From the NCBI RefSeq assembly GCF_003207795.1, contig NZ_NIRT01000025.1:1-43818 (forward strand): a stretch of DNA of 43,818 nt, read 5' to 3'. The notes under the pieces are model-generated. The model searched no databases. It was not told the origin of the DNA and worked only from the letters and a program-made list of their open reading frames with translations. Numbering within the stretch: position 1 is the first letter of the stretch; each line of letters starts with the position of its first letter. Source of the DNA: Komagataeibacter nataicola (GTDB lineage Bacteria; Pseudomonadota; Alphaproteobacteria; Acetobacterales; Acetobacteraceae). A program made the position numbers and the translations under genes. Below are positions 8,134 through 15,075 of this stretch, one piece after another.

Positions 8134-8796
8134 TCATGTCATGACCGGTTGGGGATCGGCATCAAGCCATTCCCTGACGAGCGCCGGGTAGATGTCGGTG
8201 GGGCCGTTGTAGAGACGGCCCAGGGGGAAGAGCCGGATGCCGTCCATCAGGGTGGTCGCGCTTTCATTGATCTGCGGGTCAGCCCGGTTCGCCATCAGCA
8301 GGGCAGTCGCCAGCAGTCGGGGAGAGGTTGTCTCCAGCCGCCGCCGGGCTTCGGTCGTTCGCGCGTGCAAAGCGCGGAGCACAGCGAGAGCGCTTTTGCA
8401 TTGCGCAGGCATCATCGCGGTGTCCGACCCTGACGCAATCGTGTCCATTGCACGATGCCAGACGACATCCTGTCCGTTTGGCCCATTGCCGAGCGTCTGG
8501 ATGAGGGCCTGATGCGCGCAGCGGGTCAGGGTCATGATGCGGGCCTGCGGCAGTTTCGGCCACCATATCAGGACGGCTTCGCGTTCAATGGCCGGACGGG
8601 TCGGATCCTGCAGAATGTTGCATAAGGCGCAGACAGGCCCGGGTCCGTCACCATGCCATGGAAACCTGCGACCAGGCGTTATCAGGCCGCAGCAGGCACA
8701 TGTGAAAAGGCCCGACTCACCCATCTCCCTGGCGCCTGGCGCTGACGGATCCCATGGGCGCGGCAGCAGCCGGAAAGACTGTGTGAGACGGGCCAT
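8134..8796 (-). CDS. dotN: DotN/IcmJ-like (TraT-like) protein
   Basis: DotN (IcmJ) is a zinc-containing soluble protein that joins the type IV coupling complex. The open frame extends upstream to 9060, but the start is set at the ATG at 8796. From there the protein has 220 residues (Legionella IcmJ about 208), and the previous gene dotP ends 13 bases earlier. Two cysteine pairs, FTCACCG near residue 33 and VCALCN near residue 58, fit the known metal site. The rest is helical, with LFPLGRLYNGPTDIYPALV near the end, where IcmJ has its conserved Gly-Arg-Leu-Tyr region. It lies between dotP and dotO as in the Legionella icmD-icmJ-icmB order. Confidence 0.82.
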   Translation of the reverse strand: MARLTQSFRLLPRPWDPSAPGAREMGESGLFTCACCGLITPGRRFPWHGDGPGPVCALCNILQDPTRPAIEREAVLIWWPKLPQARIMTLTRCAHQALIQTLGNGPNGQDVVWHRAMDTIASGSDTAMMPAQCKSALAVLRALHARTTEARRRLETTSPRLLATALLMANRADPQINESATTLMDGIRLFPLGRLYNGPTDIYPALVREWLDADPQPVMT

Positions 8797-8809
8797 TGCG
8801 ATCGGGTTC

Positions 8810-9280
8810 CTAGCCGCCGCTCGTGAACTGATAGGCCTGAGCCTGCGTACCAACGGTTGCCGAGCCGCCGGACGCGGTGTTGGCAGCCTTGTTGATCCAC
8901 TGCGGACCCGTTGCGAACAGACCGCACAGCACGATGCCGGCGATTGCCATACCGACCTTTCCGGGCGAACGGTTCTGTTCGTTGCGGCTCTGCCAGGCCG
9001 CCCATACGCCGCCGATGAAGCAGATGAAGGCAGCGACATACATGCATGCAGCAGCGACAAAGCCGCCCGCTGTCAGCCCCTCCTGGGCGGTGGCCTGCAT
9101 CTGGGCCCCGATACCGTTTGCGCTGCCGGTTGCGGATTGGGCCAGCGCATGGCTGGCAATGAGGATCGGGACGGCCAATGTGCCAAGTGCCGTGACGGCA
9201 CGCTGTCTGTATCCGGCCCGTTGTGTCACCAGACGCGTCAGTCGCGCCGCGTCGGGGATGCTTGTGCGAGAGAGGTTCAT
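8810..9280 (-). CDS. dotP: DotP/IcmD-like (TraR-like) membrane protein
   Basis: DotP (IcmD) is a small inner-membrane protein of the type IVB apparatus. The ATG at 9280 has GGAG 9 bases upstream and is preferred over an ATG at 9310. The product has 156 residues. The N-terminal part holds a signal-like hydrophobic stretch ending SHALAQ. A first membrane helix spans about FVAAACMYVAAFICFIGG and a second about GMAIAGIVLCGLFATG. The segment between them (VWAAWQSRNEQNRSPGK) closely resembles the corresponding loop of the DotE-like protein at 10896-11441, so the two are probably paralogous. It is first in the dotP-dotN-dotO unit. Confidence 0.78.
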   Translation of the reverse strand: MNLSRTSIPDAARLTRLVTQRAGYRQRAVTALGTLAVPILIASHALAQSATGSANGIGAQMQATAQEGLTAGGFVAAACMYVAAFICFIGGVWAAWQSRNEQNRSPGKVGMAIAGIVLCGLFATGPQWINKAANTASGGSATVGTQAQAYQFTSGG

Positions 9281-9467
9281 GGTCAAGGGCTCCGTTAAAG
9301 AGGGAGGCATGTCCCTCAGAGGAGTCTTCGGCCAGTAACATGCGACTGCGAATGTTTTTTCCGAAAAAATCTACCTTGTCGAACATTACACTATGACTTC
9401 GGTATAAAAATGGCTATCCGGCGTTTGGGGTTGATGGGCTGAATCCCCGGCTGGTTGGGAAGGCAGC

Positions 9468-9746
9468 TCAGGCCACCGCCTGAGCTACCATATCGGGGTG
9501 CCGTCCGATGACCCGAACGTAGGCTACAGCGAAGTCGGGGGCCATCGCCCGTGCCTGCTCCCAGTCCCGTAATGTACCGACAGGAACGCGGAAACGGCTG
9601 GCAAATTCGACCTGAGACAGACCGAGATCGTTACGGGTTTTACGGATCAACCGCGCCCTTTGCCCACGCTCCATGCCTTCGATGGATACCGCGCGGTCTT
9701 CGGAATCCGCCGGATCAGCAGGCAGAATGATATGCTCTCTCTTCAC
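9468..9746 (-). CDS. Helix-turn-helix antitoxin paired with BrnT-like toxin
   Basis: The 92-residue product has a helix-turn-helix in LGLSQVEFASRFRVPVGTLR, followed by DWEQARAMAPDFAVAYVRVI, as in HigA/NadS-type antitoxins. The C-terminus ends in a short helix with HPDMVAQAV. Its ATG at 9746 lies inside the end of the BrnT-like gene (32-base overlap), so the two are translated together, toxin first. Classical BrnA antitoxins are ribbon-helix-helix proteins; this partner is of the XRE type, a combination also known for BrnT-like toxins. It probably binds the inverted repeats upstream of the toxin. Confidence 0.75.
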   Translation of the reverse strand: MKREHIILPADPADSEDRAVSIEGMERGQRARLIRKTRNDLGLSQVEFASRFRVPVGTLRDWEQARAMAPDFAVAYVRVIGRHPDMVAQAVA

Positions 9747-9987
9747 CTTTGTTGCTCCTTCTCACGGAAATAAAGCGGGGCAGATCGTCCCGCCAGACAA
9801 ACACACCGGTGAACAGCTTCTCGCCCACGACGCCAACCACTTTGTAGCGATCCTCCTCATCCTCAATGCGGATGGTGGGCAAGATCAGGTGATTATCGTC
9901 CTCGAAAATACGGTCGCCAAAGGCCAGAGACAGTTTGTGCTTTTTTTGGTTGGCGAGGTCTTTTGCGGGGTCAAACCTGTTATCCAT
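9715..9987 (-). CDS. brnT: BrnT-family toxin (RelE/ParE-like fold)
   Basis: BrnT toxins are small ribonuclease-like proteins of type II toxin-antitoxin systems. Starting at the ATG at 9987 gives 90 residues, the usual length. The family pattern is clear: FDPAKDLANQKKHKLSLAFG at the start, then the DRIFEDDNHL strand, EDEEDRYKVVGVVG and FVWRDDLPRFISVRRSNKGE with the final Ser-Arg-Arg motif. An upstream extension to 10047 is open but would run over likely operator repeats. It is inserted with its antitoxin between dotE and dotP. Confidence 0.82.
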   Translation of the reverse strand: MDNRFDPAKDLANQKKHKLSLAFGDRIFEDDNHLILPTIRIEDEEDRYKVVGVVGEKLFTGVFVWRDDLPRFISVRRSNKGEERAYHSAC

Positions 9988-9997
9988 GAGACGATAA

Positions 9998-10036
9998 TAC
10001 GGGATTACCGTAGTTGCTGTAAAGTGAAAACTACGG
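9998..10036. promoter_or_regulatory. Inverted repeats upstream of brnT, probable operator
   Basis: Just upstream of the brnT start are CCGTAGTT at 10008-10015 and its exact reverse complement AACTACGG at 10029-10036. A further half site, TACGG at 9998-10002, pairs with CCGTA at 10008-10012 across 5 bases. Three related half sites close to the toxin start are what autoregulation by the HTH antitoxin would need. Binding is inferred. Confidence 0.45.
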
Positions 10037-10333
10037 GCATCCCGCAACTTTTAGCCATTTCGACAGGTCACCATCAACCTCGTATGCCCGATAGCATAAA
10101 AATCCGGGGCATATATCTTTATCCAGAATCGCTCGAATATTTAGTAATAATGAAATATTTCTTGTTTAATTTCTATAAAATATGAACAGTAAGCGAAAGT
10201 GATCGAGAATAGTTTAGGTATTAACGTGAATACACCCTTATTTCTGCATGGACATCAAATTTTATGGGTCTGTTATACTAATTATAAACAAGTATCATAC
10301 GATCAACCATTGATTGGAACGGACGATAAACTC
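10037..10333. other. AT-rich gap without a supported gene
   Basis: About 300 bases between the brnT operator and the micro-ORF cluster are clearly richer in A and T than the neighbouring dot genes. An 88-codon plus-strand frame from 10199 is open but opposes the micro-ORFs, lacks a clear ribosome site and has no recognisable domain. The composition suggests DNA of other origin brought in with this block. Confidence 0.4.
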
Positions 10334-10429
10334 TCAATTATCCTTGATAGGCATTTTAGAAATACCATAACCAAGAACGCCAATGATGATTGGCATGCCA
10401 ATAAAGGCGAAGAACTGCATAAAGGTCAT
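10334..10429 (-). CDS. 31-residue single-span membrane micro-protein
   Basis: Read on the minus strand from the ATG at 10429, this short frame begins MTFMQFFAFIGMPIIIGVLG and ends in a short polar KDN tail. Most of it would form one membrane helix. Its ATG overlaps the stop of the upstream 77-residue gene as ATGA (10426-10429), a classic coupling arrangement, which is the main reason to believe it is translated. I do not recognise a family. It could be a small membrane regulator or partner of the two-span protein next to it. Confidence 0.5.
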   Translation of the reverse strand: MTFMQFFAFIGMPIIIGVLGYGISKMPIKDN

Positions 10430-10659
10430 TCTCGAAGCCCTCCTAAAACGGCTTGTGCCCGCTGATGGAGAAAATACGCCATTCCCAGCCAGAAAGCGAC
10501 TCCCAAGATAACGATATGAGTAGGAACGCGGTTGGCTGTCAGATTAAAAAATGACGCAGCCAAAGGAGATAGAACACCTAGCGAAAGGCAAGATCCCGCA
10601 GCGGTATTCAGCAGGTTTGCCCGCAGCTTGGTCCGTTCGTTATGAACAAGATTACCCAT
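10426..10659 (-). CDS. Small two-span membrane protein, unknown
   Basis: The ATG at 10659 gives 77 residues; an earlier TTG at 10686 is possible but would lie deep in the upstream micro-gene. The N-terminus is polar and basic (GNLVHNERTKLRANLLNTAA). Two hydrophobic spans follow, around LSLGVLSPLAASFF and THIVILGVAFWLGMAYFL, ending in a basic HQRAQAVLGGLRE tail. The Asn-Glu-Arg-x-Lys-Leu start followed by a helix pair recalls small conserved alphaproteobacterial membrane proteins of unknown role; I cannot name a family. It overlaps the gene before it by 8 bases and the one after it by 4. Confidence 0.55.
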   Translation of the reverse strand: MGNLVHNERTKLRANLLNTAAGSCLSLGVLSPLAASFFNLTANRVPTHIVILGVAFWLGMAYFLHQRAQAVLGGLRE

Positions 10660-10813
10660 CCCAGCCATCGCGTTCGGCGGCTTCAAGTTCCCTTGCGATC
10701 AGCCGGCGGATTGCTCCAGCACGGTTAATGCCCTGGCGCACGGCCACATGTGGCCATCTCTCCAGATGGGGCGCGCCCCGCTTTTTCGGGTTGTTATTTC
10801 CCAATTTTATCAT
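10652..10813 (-). CDS. 53-residue basic micro-protein, unknown
   Basis: From the ATG at 10813 the frame reads MIKLGNNNPKKRGAPHLERW, then a helix-rich segment RAGAIRRLIARELEAAE and the end RDGWDG. The start is basic (PKKRGAP) and the rest is an amphipathic Arg/Glu-rich helix, which might contact DNA, RNA or another protein. Its stop TAA (10652-10654) lies within the start of the 77-residue gene, an 8-base overlap (ATGGGTAA), so the three small genes look like one coupled unit. No family is recognised. Confidence 0.5.
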   Translation of the reverse strand: MIKLGNNNPKKRGAPHLERWPHVAVRQGINRAGAIRRLIARELEAAERDGWDG

Positions 10814-10895
10814 GTTTATCGGTTATCAAAAAAATGCGCAGGAAGGAAAGTGTCGAACCTTGGCCAATCTCAGCGCTACGGGTCGGGTCATAATT

Positions 10896-11441
10896 TTAGC
10901 CGGACATTGTCCAGTGGCTCAGGATCCAGGTTGCTTCCTTGACGGGATTGAGGAGGATCACGCCGAAAACGAACTGGATGAGGCAACTGAGTTTTGAGCG
11001 GTTTGTTTTTCCGGTCGCCGACGCGTTCCACGCAACGACCGCCATGAACGCCGCCCAGGCGCCGAACATTTCGAAGAACAGGGCGAAATCACTGACGATT
11101 GACAGGATGGCATCCTCTGGGCCTGTCCCGGAAATGACGCTTCCGGTCGCGGCATCCGTGTAGCCGGTGACAGAAGCTCCCAGCGAAACCTGCGTATCGA
11201 GACCGGCAGAGGTGGTGGATTTGGTGAGTATCCTGTCAAAAGTGGCGAAGACGCCGGACAGGACAATCCCGATCCAGGGCACCCAGGGACGGCCGACGAA
11301 CGGGTTCTGGGGCTGGCGCTGCTGCCATAATCCCCATGCCCCGGTCAGGAAGGCAATCCACGCTGCAATATAGCAGGCCATTGGCAGCAGCCAGGCCATG
11401 GCGAGAGCGAGATCGTTGACGAGGTTGACCAGACCTTGCAC
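10896..11441 (-). CDS. dotE: DotE/IcmC-like (TraQ-like) membrane protein
   Basis: DotE (IcmC) is an inner-membrane protein of the type IVB apparatus. The 181-residue product has about four membrane spans: near residues 12-38 (MAWLLPMACYIAAWIAFL), near 58-70 (GIVLSGVFAT), near 115-140 (FEMFGAWAAFMAVVAW) and near the C-terminus (IQFVFGVILL). The loop GLWQQRQPQNPFVGR and the next helix match the DotP-like protein closely. The order dotG-dotF-dotE is the Legionella icmE-icmG-icmC order. In Legionella, icmD follows directly; here about 1.6 kb of inserted genes separate the two. Confidence 0.82.
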   Translation of the reverse strand: MQGLVNLVNDLALAMAWLLPMACYIAAWIAFLTGAWGLWQQRQPQNPFVGRPWVPWIGIVLSGVFATFDRILTKSTTSAGLDTQVSLGASVTGYTDAATGSVISGTGPEDAILSIVSDFALFFEMFGAWAAFMAVVAWNASATGKTNRSKLSCLIQFVFGVILLNPVKEATWILSHWTMSG

Positions 11442-11458
11442 GTCGATGTGTCCTTGCC

Positions 11459-12625
11459 TTACTGGATGATGCCGCGTTCAGCCTGGATCACCCACATCGT
11501 GCCGCGTTGAGAGATGGCGCGCACTCGACCATATCCGCGGAGATCGGTGCCGATTTCGATTTCGGACTGCGGCGGTTGTCCGGCCGGCGCAGCGTCGTCC
11601 TGCACCATGGCAAGCTGGGGAGATGCGGCAAGTATCCGGTAGTGGGGCGTCCATGTCGGGGGCGGAGAAGGAGGCGTCGGGCGCATTTTCGCTGTCCGGG
11701 ACGCTGGAGATTGCGGCGGCGTTGGTGCTGGCTGCGGCTCGGCCGCCGCCGCTTCCAGAGCTGCCCGTGCCTTGTCGGCCGCGGCGCGTGTGGCGGCCGG
11801 TCCATCTGACGGGGGCGCTTCGGCGTCGGCCACGGCTCGTTTGGCTTCGAGGAGCGACATCCGGCGGTTGAGATCCGAAGCCTTTGCCGTATCTGCGATA
11901 CGCAGCCGGTCAAGATCCTGCCGGAGTGCTGCGATGTCGCTGCGGGTCCGCTGCACCAGTGCTGCTTCTTCTGTTACAAGCTGCAGTACCTGCATCTGGT
12001 CGTCCGATGTCAGGGGAGCCGCTTGCAGGCGGGTTGCTTTCTGGACCGCATCGTCCGTCGGAACAGCCTTTTCGATGCCAGTGTCGTGTTTCTGCGCGGG
12101 CGTGTTCTCGGCCGACGGGGTAGCCGGTATTGGGCCGGCGGGATGGGGCGGCTTTTTCATCGCAAGGAGTGCCTTGAGATCCTCATCTGTAGCCGAGACC
12201 TGAGATGCCGGGGGTGATGGCAATGATGTAGGTGAGTTCCCCGGCGCTGGAGATGCTTTGGGGCCTGATGGCAGCGGGGCGGAAATCATTCCGACTTCCT
12301 GGCCCAGAGGAGACGCCTGCCTCTTTGCTATGCCCATCACGAGGAAGAGGGAGAGCAGACTGCCGACGGCAGTACCCGCGATCATGACCTGCCTGCGACG
12401 CGGAAGCGCCCTGAAAAGGGCTATGGCATGTGGAACGGGTCGGTTCCTGTCAGGTGCTGCTGTTACAGGTTGAAGGTGAGGGGAGGGTGGCTCGGCAATT
12501 GTGTCCGCCTCGGGCGAAGGGTCAGGCTCGGGCATTGTGCCCAGCTTGCGGAACGGAACAGGTTCGATGCCGCGATCCGCGCTGAACGGATCCCGGGACG
12601 TCGTTGCGGTTGCGGCTGAGGTCAT
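11459..12625 (-). CDS. dotF: DotF/IcmG-like (TraP-like) inner-membrane protein
   Basis: DotF (IcmG) is a bitopic inner-membrane protein of the type IVB core. The 388-residue product has a Pro-rich cytoplasmic N-terminus and one membrane span near residues 80-98 (QVMIAGTAVGSLLSLFLVMG). A long Pro/Ala-rich periplasmic stalk includes a coiled coil (EEAALVQRTRSDIAALRQDL, about residues 220-260). The compact C-terminal domain has YRILAASPQLAMVQ, GTDLRGYGRVRAI and a final WVIQAERGIIQ strand, as in IcmG. It is longer than Legionella IcmG (about 269 residues), mostly through low-complexity Ala/Pro sequence. It ends 17 bases before dotE. Confidence 0.82.
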   Translation of the reverse strand: MTSAATATTSRDPFSADRGIEPVPFRKLGTMPEPDPSPEADTIAEPPSPHLQPVTAAPDRNRPVPHAIALFRALPRRRQVMIAGTAVGSLLSLFLVMGIAKRQASPLGQEVGMISAPLPSGPKASPAPGNSPTSLPSPPASQVSATDEDLKALLAMKKPPHPAGPIPATPSAENTPAQKHDTGIEKAVPTDDAVQKATRLQAAPLTSDDQMQVLQLVTEEAALVQRTRSDIAALRQDLDRLRIADTAKASDLNRRMSLLEAKRAVADAEAPPSDGPAATRAAADKARAALEAAAAEPQPAPTPPQSPASRTAKMRPTPPSPPPTWTPHYRILAASPQLAMVQDDAAPAGQPPQSEIEIGTDLRGYGRVRAISQRGTMWVIQAERGIIQ

Positions 12626-12694
12626 GGTGAATGCTGCCTTCTGGTAGAGAGTGCAGAATTCGTCGATATCATGCGACCGGTGCCCGAAACCTTA

Positions 12695-12856
12695 GAGACT
12701 GTTTGAAAAGTCAGCACATCATAGCATTTTAAAATTAAAGGAAGTTTTTGGTGAAGCTTTTTGCAAAAGCTTCGAAAGAACGCCGACTTTTTGAAAAAAG
12801 GCAGCACCCAAAAACTTTTATTATTTTTTATCAATGGGTTGTTTTCAAACAGTCTC
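12695..12856. repeat. MITE-like element with 15-bp terminal repeats and TTA duplication
   Basis: The 162-bp element begins GAGACTGTTTGAAAA (12695-12709) and ends with the exact reverse complement (12842-12856). It is flanked by a direct TTA at 12692-12694 and 12857-12859. It has no coding capacity. Inside are nested inverted repeats: AAGTTTTTGGTG facing CACCCAAAAACTT, GAAGCTTTT (12753-12761) facing AAAAGCTTC (12765-12773), and a looser GCC...GGC pair. A 3-bp T-N-A target duplication and GAG-x-CTG ends are features of the IS1031 subgroup of IS5 elements, so it is probably moved by such an element. It lies exactly between dotG and dotF; the right TTA is the dotG stop codon. The hairpins could reduce read-through into dotF. 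Confidence 0.75.
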
Positions 12857-14095
12857 TTACTTCTTCATGACGACGTCCGACATGAAGATCACGCCAACAC
12901 TGACCTGAGCGGCAAGATTTACGCGCGGCTGGGTCGGCATCTGCTGCATGAGCGCGCTGTTGACCTGCGAGGCCGCTGCACCGGCCGCCACGCCCAGTTG
13001 TTGCGGGAAATTCAGTGACTGGACGTAGTTGACGTTGCCGAGGGCTCCGATCGAACCGGTCGTGTTCGACGTCATCTCGATCGCCTGCCCGAGCCCCTGG
13101 ACAAAGGCGGCTGCGGCGGGAAGAACAAAGCGCTCAACGTATAGCTGGTCAACGCTTGAGGCCACGGCAGCTTCCATGGTGTCCGGCGCAACCACCATAC
13201 CTTCGACCTGGATCGGGGTTGGATCATTTTTATGGAAGACCTGATCAACGCGGACAACCAGCCTGTTCAGATGTCCCCCGGCCCTTCTGACGGATGCTTT
13301 CATCCTGTCGCCAGCGAGTGGACCTGAATCAGCTTCCAGGATGATTTCTCCCCCGAGATCGCTGTTGGTTGCTGAAACCGTATGGGCGTAAATCCCCCGC
13401 CCGGCAGGAACAAGGACGCGGGAGAGGGCCGTCTGGGAATTTGCTGTCGCCGCCGAAGTTATTGAAGGGGAGACCATCGGTTTCTTTGTCTGCTCCCTTC
13501 CGGTTTCCGTCTTTTCATACAGTACATTTGTGACAGGAAAGCGTCCATCAAGACGGCCTGCAAGATCCATGATCGCATGTCTGTATGCGGTGATGGCGTC
13601 CTTCTGGAGCTGCGGGTCACGTGGCACGGCGGCGCGGAAGGCTGCATCCGTCTGCACTGGTACGACGGGAACGCTTGGTACGACCTCAGGCGCGTGCGGG
13701 GCTGGCGCCGCGGCGGCCTTGGCCATCGCCGGGTTGACGTCCGCCCCGACCTCCTGGGCGACTGCGGGCGGGGGAGGCTTGTCGTCGGGATGGGTGGGCG
13801 TGCCCGGTGCAATATCGGGTGAATACGATTGTCCTGCAGTCTGTGCCCGGTCTGCCTCGTCGTGGATCTGATCTTCGCGGAGTTCCTGCTGGCGCGGATT
13901 GGAATTCAGGCCGCCGGGCAGGGGGTTGGCGGCGGGCGGCCTGCCGGGGTCCGAGCGTGGAAGCTCCTTACGGTGGATGGTGGAGATGAGCAGCGTGACA
14001 CCCAGAACGGTGCCGATACTCCCAAGGATTGCGAGCAGACGCCGGTTTCCGCCCCGCGACGCATCACTGAACAGCTGGTTGAATCTGGGTTTCAT
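12857..14095 (-). CDS. dotG: DotG/IcmE-like (TraO-like) core channel protein
   Basis: DotG (IcmE) spans the inner membrane and periplasm and ends in a VirB10/TrbI-like domain forming the central channel. The start is set at the ATG at 14095, overlapping the dotH stop as TGATG; a GTG 3 bases earlier is also possible. The 412-residue protein has a short cytoplasmic end, one span near residues 22-40 (LLAILGSIGTVLGVTLLIST), a Pro-rich periplasmic linker, and the C-terminal TrbI-like domain from about residue 215 (LVPAGRGIYAHTVSATNSDL, GEIILEADSGPLAGDRM, LGVAAGAAASQVN). Legionella IcmE has about 1048 residues because of a long repeat region that is absent here. The TAA stop belongs to the MITE target duplication. 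Confidence 0.88.
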   Translation of the reverse strand: MKPRFNQLFSDASRGGNRRLLAILGSIGTVLGVTLLISTIHRKELPRSDPGRPPAANPLPGGLNSNPRQQELREDQIHDEADRAQTAGQSYSPDIAPGTPTHPDDKPPPPAVAQEVGADVNPAMAKAAAAPAPHAPEVVPSVPVVPVQTDAAFRAAVPRDPQLQKDAITAYRHAIMDLAGRLDGRFPVTNVLYEKTETGREQTKKPMVSPSITSAATANSQTALSRVLVPAGRGIYAHTVSATNSDLGGEIILEADSGPLAGDRMKASVRRAGGHLNRLVVRVDQVFHKNDPTPIQVEGMVVAPDTMEAAVASSVDQLYVERFVLPAAAAFVQGLGQAIEMTSNTTGSIGALGNVNYVQSLNFPQQLGVAAGAAASQVNSALMQQMPTQPRVNLAAQVSVGVIFMSDVVMKK

Positions 14096-15075
14096 CACTG
14101 TGCGTCCCTGATATGGGCCGAGACCGTCCGTCCCGCATCGGAGAGAAGGACAACGGGGGACTCATGGAAGGCATAGAGCGTGTATCCCCCTTCACCCTGC
14201 TCCATGCTGTCCGAGGAGGGCGTCATGAGATGAAGGCGCGTGCGAAGATAGACCTCGTTTCCAATCCGCCAGGCGCGCACGTCGTCGGGTGAAATACCCT
14301 CGACGGCCAGCGGAACGGCTGACGCTGGTGGAATGCCGCTTAGCATGGCGTTCATGTAGGGCTCGCCTGTCGCGGGCACTCCGGGGCGGCTGTCGACCGG
14401 CTCCCGGGCATTGGGCCCTCCCTCGGACATGCGAACGGTCAGGTTGTCATCGTAGGATCCACGTCCCGCGATCAGCAGGAAGGAGACCGGCTTTGGCGCG
14501 TTCTGAAGCGTTACGAGCAGTCCGCCTCTGGGCTGGAGCGACATCGGTTCGACATTGATGGTATTGGAGCCCTTGAACGGGACGCAGGTATAGAAACCTG
14601 TTGTCTCAACCGCAGGATTCCCGGCTGATGCGCCGCTTTTGCCGGAAGCACAGTTCGTGCTGCCGTCCGGGTTGGCGGAATTGCCAGACGTATTCCATGC
14701 GATCGGCCAGGGCTGTCCCGTGCTGTCCACGAAGGACAATGCGGTCGGATAGCCTTTTGTCGTAAAGATCAGGCTTGTCTGCTGACCAGGCGCAAAGGAG
14801 ACACGGATCGCCGGGCGCGCATTAGGGGTCGCGAATTCCGTACCGACCTGCTCCGTGGCACGACGCACGTCCTTCAGGCGTTCCCCCAGTCGAAGGATTT
14901 CTTCGGGCGTGAAAGGAATGGCCTCATGCTCGGCTTCATCTTCGGCTGCCTGATCCTGATCGTCTGCAGGTGTCGTTGCCGCAGGCCCGGGCTGTGATGG
15001 CTGCTGTGCGAGTGCCGCAAGTGGCAGGATGGACAGGGTCAGCGGAAAGAGAGAAAGAATTCGCACAGTTGTCAC
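14095..15075 (-). CDS. dotH: DotH/IcmK-like (TraN-like) outer-membrane core protein
   Basis: DotH (IcmK) is the VirB9-like periplasmic/outer-membrane ring protein. The 326-residue product has a signal peptide ending near LAALAQQ, an acidic linker, and the IcmK domain from about residue 85: KGYPTALSFVDSTGQPWPIA, NTINVEPMSLQPRGGLLVTL, GIPPASAVPLAVEG and VYLRTRLHLMTPS, all conserved blocks. It starts at a GTG (15075) overlapping the dotI stop as GTGA. A second GTG at 15066 has a better-spaced AGGGAG and may be the real start. An insert with two cysteines (GSTNCASGKSG and FYTCVP) may form a disulfide. Confidence 0.87.
   Translation of the reverse strand: MTTVRILSLFPLTLSILPLAALAQQPSQPGPAATTPADDQDQAAEDEAEHEAIPFTPEEILRLGERLKDVRRATEQVGTEFATPNARPAIRVSFAPGQQTSLIFTTKGYPTALSFVDSTGQPWPIAWNTSGNSANPDGSTNCASGKSGASAGNPAVETTGFYTCVPFKGSNTINVEPMSLQPRGGLLVTLQNAPKPVSFLLIAGRGSYDDNLTVRMSEGGPNAREPVDSRPGVPATGEPYMNAMLSGIPPASAVPLAVEGISPDDVRAWRIGNEVYLRTRLHLMTPSSDSMEQGEGGYTLYAFHESPVVLLSDAGRTVSAHIRDAQ

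Noticed and set aside
8797-9060. N-terminal extension of the dotN frame to 308 residues
   Set aside because: It would overlap most of dotP, has an Arg/Ser/Pro-rich shadow-like composition, and the ATG at 8796 gives the normal family length.
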